Shown here piece after piece: positions 36,212 to 45,800 of a stretch of DNA of 64,000 bases (position 1 is the first letter of the stretch; each line of letters opens with the position of its first letter). The notes beneath the pieces were generated by a model that was given only the letters and a program-made list of their open reading frames with translations, did no database searches and was not told the origin of the DNA. Source of the DNA: Roseateles sp. SL47 (GTDB taxonomy: Bacteria; Pseudomonadota; Gammaproteobacteria; Burkholderiales; Burkholderiaceae_C); assembly GCF_026625885.1 (NCBI RefSeq), contig NZ_CP113068.1:5208001-5272000 (forward strand), read 5' to 3'. The position numbers and the translations under genes were made by a program.

Positions 36212-36958
36212 TTAGGCCGTGGCAGCATTCGCATTCACAGCATGCAAATAACTTTTGGTCGACAAATAATCTGACACGCCATCCAGTACGGCTTTGATGA
36301 ATATTTTGATTTCATCGAAAATCGCGACGAGCTCATCTACTGACGTATCCTGGCCGCAGTCCTCGAATGAAATGCCGCCGTGGGCCAATTCATTTCGCTT
36401 TGTCTTGACGTTGAGAAGCCTGACGCCATCGCGCGAAGCCGCTTTGTCATGATCGGCGAGCTGAAATCCGTACTCTTTTGCCTTGTCTTTGATCAAACGA
36501 CCATCCAGGTTGCCGGAAAACAGGTCTTTTTTATCAAAGCCAAGCCAGATCAGCGCGCTGGATATCGGGATGGCCGAATCGAGCAACTCCGATGGCGTTT
36601 CTGATGACACTGCTTTTCGAAGGCCCTTGATGGCAATTTTTCTTACGTCCTCTTTGAGTTCATCAAAGCCGACTTGCTCATCCGCGATGTGTTGATGTAT
36701 GGCATCTATCGCATTTGTCATCGTTGCCTCCACCAAGTTGTACAGCATCAAATATGCGGAAGCTCTCAGCGTCTTCTCGAGGTCTCTGCCGACAACATAA
36801 GTGTTCGAGTTCGCCGCATCCGATGACTCGCCGCCACACAACCTTGAATCCCTGTTGTCTCTCATGAACTGCAGCATTTCAAAGAAGCGCTCGATCTCAT
36901 GGCAGCGAGAGTTGTATGTCTCTTCTGCGCCGACCATTGCTGGGATTGATGTGGTCAT
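36212..36958 (-). CDS. HEPN-fold protein (MAE_28990-like), nested in DISARM
   Basis: The 248-residue helical product has the HEPN ribonuclease signature R-x4-H at Arg188-His193 (RNELAH, followed by GG). The segment AYLMLYNLVEATMTNAIDAI at about 65-85 is typical of MAE_28990/MAE_18760 proteins. The start is ATG overlapping the DUF262 stop as ATGA. HEPN proteins of defence islands are commonly metal-independent RNases that kill or arrest infected cells. Base composition (about 48% GC by eye) is far below its drmA and drmMI neighbours, suggesting later insertion with its DUF262 partner. The mechanism is untested. Confidence 0.75.
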   Translation of the reverse strand: MTTSIPAMVGAEETYNSRCHEIERFFEMLQFMRDNRDSRLCGGESSDAANSNTYVVGRDLEKTLRASAYLMLYNLVEATMTNAIDAIHQHIADEQVGFDELKEDVRKIAIKGLRKAVSSETPSELLDSAIPISSALIWLGFDKKDLFSGNLDGRLIKDKAKEYGFQLADHDKAASRDGVRLLNVKTKRNELAHGGISFEDCGQDTSVDELVAIFDEIKIFIKAVLDGVSDYLSTKSYLHAVNANAATA

Positions 36959-38076
36959 ACCGTTGGCTCGACCCCATTTGCCCATTCGATATCTCGTCCA
37001 AGCAAGCTATCTCTGACGAAATTAATTCGATTGATTACTCGGGGGCGCGAATTGCTGGCGTCGGATCGGGTCAGATAGCGGAACATTTCGCTTTCGAGCC
37101 AATCCATGTTGCCGGGCTGAATGTTCGGGTTTTCAGCAAGGGCAAGTGCAACGCCAATGGCGATCGCCTCGAACCTTATGCGAGGCACCGATGAGTTATT
37201 TGCATTCTTGCGGAAGTGATATGGGAAATGCTGGCGAACAAATGAAAGCATCCCCATGAAGCTGCTTTCGAAGGCCGCGTTATCAAAGCCATTTTGATTC
37301 TTGTCGTCGAGGTAGTTGTCCAGGAACTCGTCTACACGTCGGTCAAAGTTCTCATATTGATCCCGGTAGGCGAAGAAACGCAGCACGAGTTCTGGATACT
37401 CCCGGCGCTTCACTCGGGCGTCGCTAATCGGGCACAGTTCTTTGAACTCTTGAACGTCGGACAAACCACGAATGAATGTCAGGAACTGGCCATCGCGAGA
37501 CCCCATCCGTTTTTCCATGTCTTCCAGTTTTGATCCGCCACTGTTCAGTCGATCAAAAAGTTGCCGCCTTGCTTCCTCGTCAACCTCAATGAGCTCTATC
37601 ATGCGAAGCGTTTTGCGCCCAAAGCGGAGCTGTCTGGGCAGAGGAAGATCTTTGAAGCGAAAGCCGATCAGCTTGTCCAGTATTTCAAGGCGATCTAGCT
37701 TCAGCTCGTTGCCCATGAATCGCACCAGGGTTCTTATTCTTTGCGAGCCATCGACGATTTCGAGTCGGCCAGCATCTTCCCCTGACGTTATGTCAGCCAC
37801 GTACAAATAAGGGATCGGGAGATTTAACAAAATCGACTCGATGAATCGAGACTGTTGAGCCTCACTCCACACCAGTTCACGCTGGTAATCAGGGACGAAT
37901 ATCTCAGCCTTGTCACCTTCGATCTTGTCGGTGAATTTCTTGACAATGACTTCTACGGGGTACTCACGAATGTCAAAGTCAGTCTCCTTCTGTCGAAGGG
38001 AAATCTGTGCCTCTGCCTCATCTTTTTGTTCTGCGGTAAACGCATCAATGAGGTTCATTTGTTCATTCTGTTCCAT
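36955..38076 (-). CDS. DUF262 protein (GmrS/ParB-like nuclease fold), partner of HEPN
   Basis: The 373-residue product has the DUF262 core VPDYQRELVWSEAQQSRFIE, then NLPIPYLYV, the catalytic-loop variant IVDGSQRIRTLVRF (usually DGQQR) and FDRLNSGG. It resembles the nucleotide-driven N-half of GmrSD-type type IV restriction enzymes, but lacks the DUF1524 HNH half; the HEPN protein may take the place of the effector. ATG 38076 is preferred since GGGGGA precedes it; ATG 38127 adds 17 residues without a ribosome site. Low GC, as in its partner. Confidence 0.82.
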   Translation of the reverse strand: MEQNEQMNLIDAFTAEQKDEAEAQISLRQKETDFDIREYPVEVIVKKFTDKIEGDKAEIFVPDYQRELVWSEAQQSRFIESILLNLPIPYLYVADITSGEDAGRLEIVDGSQRIRTLVRFMGNELKLDRLEILDKLIGFRFKDLPLPRQLRFGRKTLRMIELIEVDEEARRQLFDRLNSGGSKLEDMEKRMGSRDGQFLTFIRGLSDVQEFKELCPISDARVKRREYPELVLRFFAYRDQYENFDRRVDEFLDNYLDDKNQNGFDNAAFESSFMGMLSFVRQHFPYHFRKNANNSSVPRIRFEAIAIGVALALAENPNIQPGNMDWLESEMFRYLTRSDASNSRPRVINRINFVRDSLLGRDIEWANGVEPTV

Positions 38077-38198
38077 GTCATCCCCCGATGTGATTAATGT
38101 CAAGGCGGTATCTATCTGATTTTTCATGAGCCAATAAGGTCAATAGAGGCATTCTTCGTGAAAAAGAAGCGAATGTTTTCATTGCTGAAATGCCTAGC

Positions 38199-41100
38199 TC
38201 ATGGTTTGGCCCGCCAGCGGCTGCCGTCGGCGTGAGTTTCAATGAATTCATCGCTCAGCAATTCCGCAATCGCAGCATTCCAGTCATCTGCTGCAGCTCC
38301 GCATCCAACCAAAATGGCCTGCTTGGCAAACCATCCTGTATGTGCTTCGAGCCACGCCAAAATCTGGTCAGATGACTTCTCACCCCATTGATTGCCTTTG
38401 GTCGGCGTGGATGCTGATTTCTCCAGGTGAACCGTTGAAATTCCGAAATCGAGTCCCGCTTGATGGTACGACGACGTCACCTTTGCCGGAGGCGCTTGAC
38501 GTTTAACGGCCTTGGGGGCACTACTGCGTGCTAAGTTTCCGTGTAAGCCAGCGGCAACTTCTTCCTGATAGCGCTGGCGATTCAGCTCAGATAGCCGTCG
38601 CAGCACGTCGACGCGCGCAGTCTCCGAGATGGTGAAACGGACGCGATCGTTTTCCGGCAGGTACGGTACTTCGTGGAAACCGTGTCCGAGGTCAAGATCT
38701 TCCCAGCCGTATGCGCATGCGACAGCGGCATCCATTTCTCGCTGCAATTCGCGCAGATTCTTGATTCGAGGATCATGTTCAGTGTCGGTATGGAAGCGGT
38801 TGTAGAGTTTGGTCAGGCCGATGCGATCGGTTCGCATGATTTCAATGCGTGCCTCGTGCAGCCGTTCTCCCAGGCCATCAAGAGAGTCGGTTGATGCTCC
38901 GCTGAAACCTTCAGGGAAAGCAAACGGTTCGAGTGCATCCGTCTGGCTGTATCGCAAATCGCTCTTGAGGCGAGATGCGTGCTGCCATGCGAAGACGGCA
39001 TGGACGTTGGATTGCAATAGCGCGAAGTCCCTCCCTCGACCGAGCGAGAAAGCGACAGTCGCATCAGAGAACACGATGTTGGAATCGACGAACGAGAACG
39101 CCAGCGTCTTGCTGACGCGCGTTATTGCCAGCACTCTCGCTGGCTGGCGCCGACTGGACGACCAGTCATCCGGGTGACGCTCGAAATAACGACCACGACC
39201 GATCGCATGGTAAAGACCTGGACGCTTTTCACCGAACTGCCACCAACGCTCTGGTAGTGGCTTCCGAAGAACGAATTCGCCGCGTTCGTTGAGACGCTGA
39301 CGCTCCGGCTTGACCCGTTCTTCGATCCGCTGCCAGGGTAATTTGTATTTTTGTGCGCGCTCCTCTGGCCAATCCCAGAAATTGATCACCCATCTGCTTG
39401 GGCGCTGCTCAGGGTCTGAGTTGAGGTCATCGCCATTGATATAGGGGAAGATCACTTCGATATTTCTGGGATCTGCATCCAGCATTCGACGTGCTTCGTC
39501 AGGCGAAAGCACGAAGCCCATGCCCAGCACGATTGACCCTTGATACGCCAACCCCTCGTTCGCCTTCAGTCGTTCTGGGCTCCACTCCTCACGATCGGAC
39601 AGGAAGGCTGATATAAAGGGAGTCGGTCGCCCGAGCAACGAGCGTTCGCCCCGCCACTCGCCCTTGTGTACATGGACGCGACTGGTGATGACCGCTGCTT
39701 TTCCGGGCCAAGGTTCGTTCGGGTAGGCTGCGTGGATGGCGGCACCTGCACCCACCATGGCCTCCAGGCCGACCTGTCGTGTATCACCTTCCGCAATGGT
39801 ATTTACTGCGAGTAGCCCGAAACCGCCGCCATCACGCAACAGGGCCCATGAACGCAGGAAGAAATAGGCGACCAGATCGGCCGAACCGCGCCGCCCGTCA
39901 GCGATATGCGCGACCAGCCAATCACGGAAGGCCGTGCCCGCGACGCCAGTGATTCGCTGCCCGCCCAAAAATGGTGGATTGCCGACCATGCCGTCGAAGC
40001 CACCGCGCTCGCGAGCGAACACCTCGGGAAACTCCAGTGGCCAATGGAAAGGTTGGCGGGCTGGTTTGTCTGCGGGCAGATCGGTCGAGAGCGTGAGTAT
40101 GGATCGTCTGCGAATGGCATCAAGTGAATCCGGGCTACCATCAATAGCTTGGCCTGCCAAAATTGCAAGCGATGCAAGTACAGTTTCTATGGCAGAAGTA
40201 TTGAGTCCTGTTGCGAATACATCACCGATAAACGCATCAGCGATGCTTTCCGGCACTTTGAGTCTTCGGCGAGCATCCGCATCCAGATTTGCCATGGCTT
40301 CCACATCCCGGATATCGCGGATGGGCATCTCGCGTAACTGCTGCCGCAGTTCGATGGCCTCGCGCACTGCCCGCTCAATGTTCTGGCCAAACAGACGTAG
40401 CTGCCCTTGACCGGTGGGGTTCGTCGCAAGCTGGGTTAGCTGATCTAGCCGATGAATGCCCAGCAGGCTATTACCGCAGCGCAGGTTGTGATCTAGGAAA
40501 CCAAAAGGGCGGCCTTTGGCCAGCGTTACCAGCCAGATTGAGAGTTTGGCCAGCTCGACTGCCAACGGGTTCAAATCGACGCCGTACAGACAGCGTTCGG
40601 CGATGAGACGACGCGCGATCACCGTGCGTGCTTCGCTGTCGCGCGGCAGAGGCTCCTTGGCAGTTCCTGCTTCCAGAACCTCGCCATCCACGCTCACGGT
40701 TCTGCCCGTTGCCTCGACCAGTGACCATGCCTCGACGAGGCGATCAGAAAGCCAACGGCAGGCTTGCACCAGGAAGGCACCCGAGCCCATCGCGGGATCG
40801 CAGATCTTGAGGTCGAGCAGTTCAGCGGGTGATTTCAGCGCCCATCGATCGCGCGGTTCTCCCTCGGCTGGTCCGACATAGGCCACCGGCGTGAGCGTCT
40901 CGGCGACGATCGCTTCGGTCAGCGATTTCGGGGTGTAGTGGGTGCCGGTTTCGCGTCGGTCAGAACCGGTGGTTACGATGAAAGCGCCAGCGGGATAGAC
41001 CAGTGGATAGCCCCATGGGTCGGTACGCAGCAGATGTGCATAGGGTTTGACGCGATCGCGCAGCTTGGTGTCGCCCTGGCAAGCAGTCAGCAGGCGATCG

Positions 41101-42593
41101 GCCAGGGTGTCGTCGACGGGTTTGGCCAGATCATTGCGCACCCGGCTGGCAGAACTGCCAGAGCGCTCTTGCAGTAACTCAGCCAATCGCGCGGCACCAT
41201 CCAAGCGTGCCGAATCCAGCTCGGCCAGTTTGATCCACGGCGTCTTAGCGCTCTTGGTGGCATCCAGTTCCAGCGTGACTTCATCGGTGCGTTTGACGGT
41301 GCGTTCGAGCAAACCCTCGTACACGTAGCCGATCTGTTCGACATCCAGTGCGCGGTAGGACAGCGTGCGGCCCTGGAATTGCTGGATAGCCTCCAGCAAC
41401 AACAGCACGGTGCGGTTGTCGATGGGCAGCGGTGTGGCCGCATCAGTACGCCAGTTCGAGCCCTTGGCCCGGCCTTCGAGGAAAGGGAAACGATCCGGAT
41501 CGAACAGTGATCCGCCCAGCGCTGGGAGACGCAGATTCTCGTGTTCGATGCCGCCGAACACGGCGCGGAAGATCGCCAACAGGCGTGACCAGGCGTCCCA
41601 GCGGCGCTCGAGGATTTCCTCGGATTCCTTGCGCAATTGCATGCGCAAGGTGGAGAGCGCGTAGTTGGCTTCGTAGCGCTCATCGCCCATCAGGAGCAGG
41701 CCACGCTCCTCGGCGGAGAGCAGGAACACCAAGCGCATCATCACTGTCAGCGCGGCCTCATACAGCTCCGGCTCCTTGACGTCGTGCAAGAGCTCTCGAT
41801 TGCGATCCTGATCGGCTTTGTCGAGGGTCTGAATCAAAACCTCGACGGCGCGGCGTACTTGCTCGCCAAGGGCGTCGGTGACTTCGTCCTGGAATTTCAG
41901 GGAGCGATCGAACAGCGCAGGCAGTTGTTCAGATTCGTCGACAAAGAAACGACGAATGCCGAGCAGGTGTACGAAGGCCTGCAGGGTGATGGACTCTTGG
42001 CTCCAGATGCGGGCATACCAACTGGCAAAGGTTGTGACCGCACCGACTGGGGCATCCACCAGCATCCAGCGTTCGCCATTGGTCACCAAGCCGAGGCGGC
42101 AGCCCAGCGCGCGGCACATCTGAACCATGCGATCGGCGGGTGTGGCGGCCCAGCCGTTTTGCTTCAGGGTGGCATCAAGGTCGACATCCTGCGCATAGGT
42201 CTGGATCAGCAGCAGCGGTTTGTTGGCGCGTTGCTCATCTACTACTGCAAGATCGGGCGACAGCGTCACGCCATGTTCGGGCAAGCTGGCTTGGAGGTTA
42301 GCGGCGCACCAATCGGCCCGCTTGAGAACGTCGCCTTTACCGTCTTCATCAAGCTCAAGGCCTCGCGACAGAACTTCGTCGATCCAAGCCACGTGTAGCT
42401 CGGCGAACTGCGCGTCTTCCAGCTCCAGCGCTTCGCGCCATTCCTCGTAGGCTTGGCGCAGACGTTTGCGCTTGGTGGCATCCAGCTCTTCCAGCCCTTG
42501 CGGAAAGGCTTCCTTGAGAACGGGAACTGCGAGGAAGGGGCCAGAGATCTCGACCAGCGATAGCCAATCATCATGCACGCTGGGAGCACTCAT
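38199..42593 (-). CDS. drmMI: DrmMI, large adenine-specific DNA methyltransferase of class 1 DISARM
   Basis: The 1464-residue product is an Eco57I/BREX PglX-like N6-adenine methylase. SAM motif I is DPAMGSG (from Asp599) and motif IV is NPPF (Asn872-Phe875). A PaeR7I/Eco57I-like N-terminus and target-recognition-like C-terminal region surround them. It protects host DNA by modification. The start overlaps the drmD stop as ATGA (42590-42593). The C-terminal 120 residues form a small Lys/Ala-rich extension ending WRAKP. After its stop comes the low-GC DUF262-HEPN insertion rather than drmA. Confidence 0.92.
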   Translation of the reverse strand: MSAPSVHDDWLSLVEISGPFLAVPVLKEAFPQGLEELDATKRKRLRQAYEEWREALELEDAQFAELHVAWIDEVLSRGLELDEDGKGDVLKRADWCAANLQASLPEHGVTLSPDLAVVDEQRANKPLLLIQTYAQDVDLDATLKQNGWAATPADRMVQMCRALGCRLGLVTNGERWMLVDAPVGAVTTFASWYARIWSQESITLQAFVHLLGIRRFFVDESEQLPALFDRSLKFQDEVTDALGEQVRRAVEVLIQTLDKADQDRNRELLHDVKEPELYEAALTVMMRLVFLLSAEERGLLLMGDERYEANYALSTLRMQLRKESEEILERRWDAWSRLLAIFRAVFGGIEHENLRLPALGGSLFDPDRFPFLEGRAKGSNWRTDAATPLPIDNRTVLLLLEAIQQFQGRTLSYRALDVEQIGYVYEGLLERTVKRTDEVTLELDATKSAKTPWIKLAELDSARLDGAARLAELLQERSGSSASRVRNDLAKPVDDTLADRLLTACQGDTKLRDRVKPYAHLLRTDPWGYPLVYPAGAFIVTTGSDRRETGTHYTPKSLTEAIVAETLTPVAYVGPAEGEPRDRWALKSPAELLDLKICDPAMGSGAFLVQACRWLSDRLVEAWSLVEATGRTVSVDGEVLEAGTAKEPLPRDSEARTVIARRLIAERCLYGVDLNPLAVELAKLSIWLVTLAKGRPFGFLDHNLRCGNSLLGIHRLDQLTQLATNPTGQGQLRLFGQNIERAVREAIELRQQLREMPIRDIRDVEAMANLDADARRRLKVPESIADAFIGDVFATGLNTSAIETVLASLAILAGQAIDGSPDSLDAIRRRSILTLSTDLPADKPARQPFHWPLEFPEVFARERGGFDGMVGNPPFLGGQRITGVAGTAFRDWLVAHIADGRRGSADLVAYFFLRSWALLRDGGGFGLLAVNTIAEGDTRQVGLEAMVGAGAAIHAAYPNEPWPGKAAVITSRVHVHKGEWRGERSLLGRPTPFISAFLSDREEWSPERLKANEGLAYQGSIVLGMGFVLSPDEARRMLDADPRNIEVIFPYINGDDLNSDPEQRPSRWVINFWDWPEERAQKYKLPWQRIEERVKPERQRLNERGEFVLRKPLPERWWQFGEKRPGLYHAIGRGRYFERHPDDWSSSRRQPARVLAITRVSKTLAFSFVDSNIVFSDATVAFSLGRGRDFALLQSNVHAVFAWQHASRLKSDLRYSQTDALEPFAFPEGFSGASTDSLDGLGERLHEARIEIMRTDRIGLTKLYNRFHTDTEHDPRIKNLRELQREMDAAVACAYGWEDLDLGHGFHEVPYLPENDRVRFTISETARVDVLRRLSELNRQRYQEEVAAGLHGNLARSSAPKAVKRQAPPAKVTSSYHQAGLDFGISTVHLEKSASTPTKGNQWGEKSSDQILAWLEAHTGWFAKQAILVGCGAAADDWNAAIAELLSDEFIETHADGSRWRAKP

Positions 42594-45500
42594 GCGGCAC
42601 CTCCATGAACGGCAGATACAGGCACCAGAAAGATCACGGCGACCGGGAAGGTGCGGTCGTTGAGTTTGGCGTAACGGGTTTCGATGGCTTCAGCCTCCTG
42701 CTGGCGCTCGGCCGGAATGCGGGCAAGACGCGCTTCCAGTGCGGCGGTGTCGCGCCTGAGCTGTGTTCGTTCGTCTTCGGTGAACAGGGAAAGCTGCGCC
42801 GGTTGCTGGTCTTTTTTCAGTTCAAGCTGAATGGCCTTCTCAAGCTCATCAAGCACGGAGCCAATGTCAGCCACCTCTTGCTGCTTGCGGGATTGCAGTG
42901 TGTTGGTCAGGAACTTGAGCCGGTCTTTTGAACGGGCGTCTATCGCTTGCAAGATGGCGCTCTGCGCACGGTCGAAGCGGACGCGGATGGCATCAAACAG
43001 AGAGTCTGCGGCGGTCAGCGGCTTGGCTTGATCCAGCCATTGCTGGACTTTGGTGACGCCTTCTTCGCGGCGGAATGCTTTGTCGCCCAGATAACCACCG
43101 GCTACCGTCAGTTCTTCGTGAAGGCGATGATGATTGCCGCCAGTGACGACCAGCCGCGAGATGACGACCACGGCAGGCCCGTCGATCAGGGCGTCTGGCA
43201 CCGAACGCACGGTGACGCGATGCAACTTCTTCACATCGTCTTGCGCCCAGACCTCGGCGCGCAGCAAGCGCAGGCACATCTGCACCAGTCGGTGGTTCAG
43301 GTGAACCAGCACCACGTCGTCACGTCCGGTGGCGACGGCGTGATCAAAGGTGATAGGCCGGATTTGCAGTGTGTGGGGGTGGCGCAGACCCTCAAGGCAG
43401 CGCGCCCACGAGCCCGACAGCGCGGGCATCTTGAATACGGTTCCTGCCGGGGTATCAGCCAAGGCAAAGGGCTCAAGCGGCGGACGGCCTGCCAACACAA
43501 GACCCGTCTTGACCGCCATCAGGATGTGCTCTGGCGTGAGGTGGAAATCCTGCTGCGTGGTCAGGAGCCGTTCGTGCAGCTTGGCGACGCGGTCTTTCAG
43601 TTCACGCTCGGCGCGCACGAAGCGGCGGGCCTTGGCAATCTTGGCTTCAGCGAGGCGTGTATCGAGGTCTTTGAGCGAGCCTTCGATCAGCCCCGACATT
43701 TGTGGCGCGATGACTGGGTTGACGCTGCCCATGTCAGCCCGCATGGATTCGAGTTTGCGCAGTGCCCGGATGATGTCGTCGCCGTGACCGCCAATGGTTG
43801 CTTTGCCTTGTTCTCCGCCATCGACGGGGTGCCAGATCAAGACCTCTTTCTGGCGCTGACCGTGCCGGTCGATACGGCCGTTGCGCTGCTCCATCACGTT
43901 GGGGTTGTATGGGATTTCCAAATGGATGAGGCAGTTACAGTGATTCTGCAAGTCGATACCTTCGGACGCGGCATCGGTGGCCAGCAGGATGCGCACCGCT
44001 GAATCCTTGGGCGAAGTCTGGAACGCCGCTTTGATCTTCTCGCGTTCATCCTGCGGCATGCCGCCATGGAGGATGGCCAGTCGATCACCACCGAAACCGT
44101 GGCTTGCGAGGATCTCGTGCATCCACTGATGGGTGGTGCGGTATTCGGTGAACAAGATGACCCGACGATCATTCCACTGACCGTCAGTCTTGAGATTGGT
44201 GGTGAGCCAGTCGAGGACAGCCTTGGCTTTGGCATCGACCTGGTTCTTGGCGGTCTGTGCCCACGACCGCAGTTCGTTCAGCATTTGTTGCTGCTCTGCT
44301 GTGAGCGGTTGCGCACGACGTGAGGCCTCTTCGACGGCCTCGGACTGTGCGTTTTCGACCTCCTGGTCGTTGGCGTAGTCTTCTTCGACCCGCAGGATGG
44401 CTTTGCGCAAAATGCGGTCGGCCATCGCATCCTTGTTATTGCGCTGGCTGCCATTGGCCAGGCTGGCAACGTGCTTCTCAAGGGTGGATGCGAAAGCGGC
44501 GGGAGAAGAAAAGAGCCGCTTCTTGAGCAACTGGTTGACGAACGACGTGCCGAATGCATTGCCGACCTTTTCGGCATCCTGCTCGCGGCTCGCGCAGTAG
44601 TCGTTCAGTGTTTGGTGAATGGCGCGCTCTTGTGGGGAGTACGAGGCCGGCAGCGCTTGCAACTTGCGCTGTGCATAGAGCGGCTTGCCTTCGGCATCGA
44701 CCAGATCGCTTTTGAGGCGGCGGATCATGACCTGACCTAACTGTTTTTCATCGGGCAGGATGTTTCGAGCGAAACGCTGGTCGTCCAGCAACTCCAGCAG
44801 CGAAGTGAAGGATTCGGTGTAACCGTTGTGAGGGGTGGCCGTCAGAAACAGGCGATGCTGGAAGTGTGGACTGATGGAACGGATGAAGCGTGTGCGCTGG
44901 CTCTCCAGCGCGTAGTTCGCACCGGCAGCCGGGGCGATGTTGTGTGCTTCATCGACGACCAGCATGTCGAACTTGCGCGGGTAGCTGGTGTGTGCGGGCA
45001 AGACGTCGCGCATGGCGCGAAGTCCTTCGCCGCTCTTGACCCAGTCCATGGACGCGATCAGACGTGGATGGGAAGTCCAGGGATTGGCATGGATGCCGCG
45101 ATCGCGGCGCAACTGCTTGATGTAGGCCGTGTCGACAACCCGGAAATCAAGGCCAAACTTTTCCAGCATCTCGACACGCCACTTTTCTTGCAGCGATGCG
45201 GGGCAGATGATCAGGACGGTGCGAGCACGGTGCCGCAGCAGCATCTCCTGGATGACTAGACCGGCCTCAATGGTCTTGCCCAAGCCGACGTCATCGGCGA
45301 TGAGCAGATTGACGCGGGCCATGTCAATCGCGCGTACCAGCGGGTCAAGCTGGAAGTCCTCAATGCTGACGCCGCTGCGGAAAGGAGCCTGCAGAAAACC
45401 TCGGTCGGCATTGGTGGCAGCACCCCAGCGAACCGCATCAAGAAAAGCGTCGAGGGTGTTGGAGTCATCCTGGCCAGTAATTGACGGCAGACCTGCGCGC

Positions 45501-45730
45501 TCAATGATTTGCGCGCCGGGCTCAATCTCCCAGATGACCTCAAGCTCCTCACCTAGGCCATCTTCGTCGATGGATGAGAGGGTCACCGCATTCTGTTGCG
45601 CAGAGGTTGATGTCAGCTTGGATGAGGCGACCTCGGCAACGACCCACTGGCGCCGCCTGACCTCGACCAACTGCCCAGGTTCTGGGCGGGCCCGGTAGGC
45701 CTGGCTATTCTGTGCGTTCGAAATTTCCAT
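42590..45730 (-). CDS. drmD: DrmD, SNF2-type helicase of class 1 DISARM
   Basis: The 1046-residue product has an SWI2/SNF2 ATPase. Motif I is DDVGLGKTIEAG (Lys152), motif II DEAHN, motif III TATPHNG, and the C-terminal helicase half includes LLATDAASEGIDLQ and QRNGRIDRHGQ. DrmD distinguishes class 1 DISARM from class 2, which has DrmE. It probably remodels or translocates DNA for the complex. The gene begins 70 bases after the cytosine methylase and is translationally coupled to drmMI. Confidence 0.93.
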   Translation of the reverse strand: MEISNAQNSQAYRARPEPGQLVEVRRRQWVVAEVASSKLTSTSAQQNAVTLSSIDEDGLGEELEVIWEIEPGAQIIERAGLPSITGQDDSNTLDAFLDAVRWGAATNADRGFLQAPFRSGVSIEDFQLDPLVRAIDMARVNLLIADDVGLGKTIEAGLVIQEMLLRHRARTVLIICPASLQEKWRVEMLEKFGLDFRVVDTAYIKQLRRDRGIHANPWTSHPRLIASMDWVKSGEGLRAMRDVLPAHTSYPRKFDMLVVDEAHNIAPAAGANYALESQRTRFIRSISPHFQHRLFLTATPHNGYTESFTSLLELLDDQRFARNILPDEKQLGQVMIRRLKSDLVDAEGKPLYAQRKLQALPASYSPQERAIHQTLNDYCASREQDAEKVGNAFGTSFVNQLLKKRLFSSPAAFASTLEKHVASLANGSQRNNKDAMADRILRKAILRVEEDYANDQEVENAQSEAVEEASRRAQPLTAEQQQMLNELRSWAQTAKNQVDAKAKAVLDWLTTNLKTDGQWNDRRVILFTEYRTTHQWMHEILASHGFGGDRLAILHGGMPQDEREKIKAAFQTSPKDSAVRILLATDAASEGIDLQNHCNCLIHLEIPYNPNVMEQRNGRIDRHGQRQKEVLIWHPVDGGEQGKATIGGHGDDIIRALRKLESMRADMGSVNPVIAPQMSGLIEGSLKDLDTRLAEAKIAKARRFVRAERELKDRVAKLHERLLTTQQDFHLTPEHILMAVKTGLVLAGRPPLEPFALADTPAGTVFKMPALSGSWARCLEGLRHPHTLQIRPITFDHAVATGRDDVVLVHLNHRLVQMCLRLLRAEVWAQDDVKKLHRVTVRSVPDALIDGPAVVVISRLVVTGGNHHRLHEELTVAGGYLGDKAFRREEGVTKVQQWLDQAKPLTAADSLFDAIRVRFDRAQSAILQAIDARSKDRLKFLTNTLQSRKQQEVADIGSVLDELEKAIQLELKKDQQPAQLSLFTEDERTQLRRDTAALEARLARIPAERQQEAEAIETRYAKLNDRTFPVAVIFLVPVSAVHGGAA

Positions 45731-45800
45731 GCGGTCTACCGTTTTCCTGTTCTGTGGGTTCTATGCGCCCCAGCTAATAGCCGGGGCGGCATTTATCGGG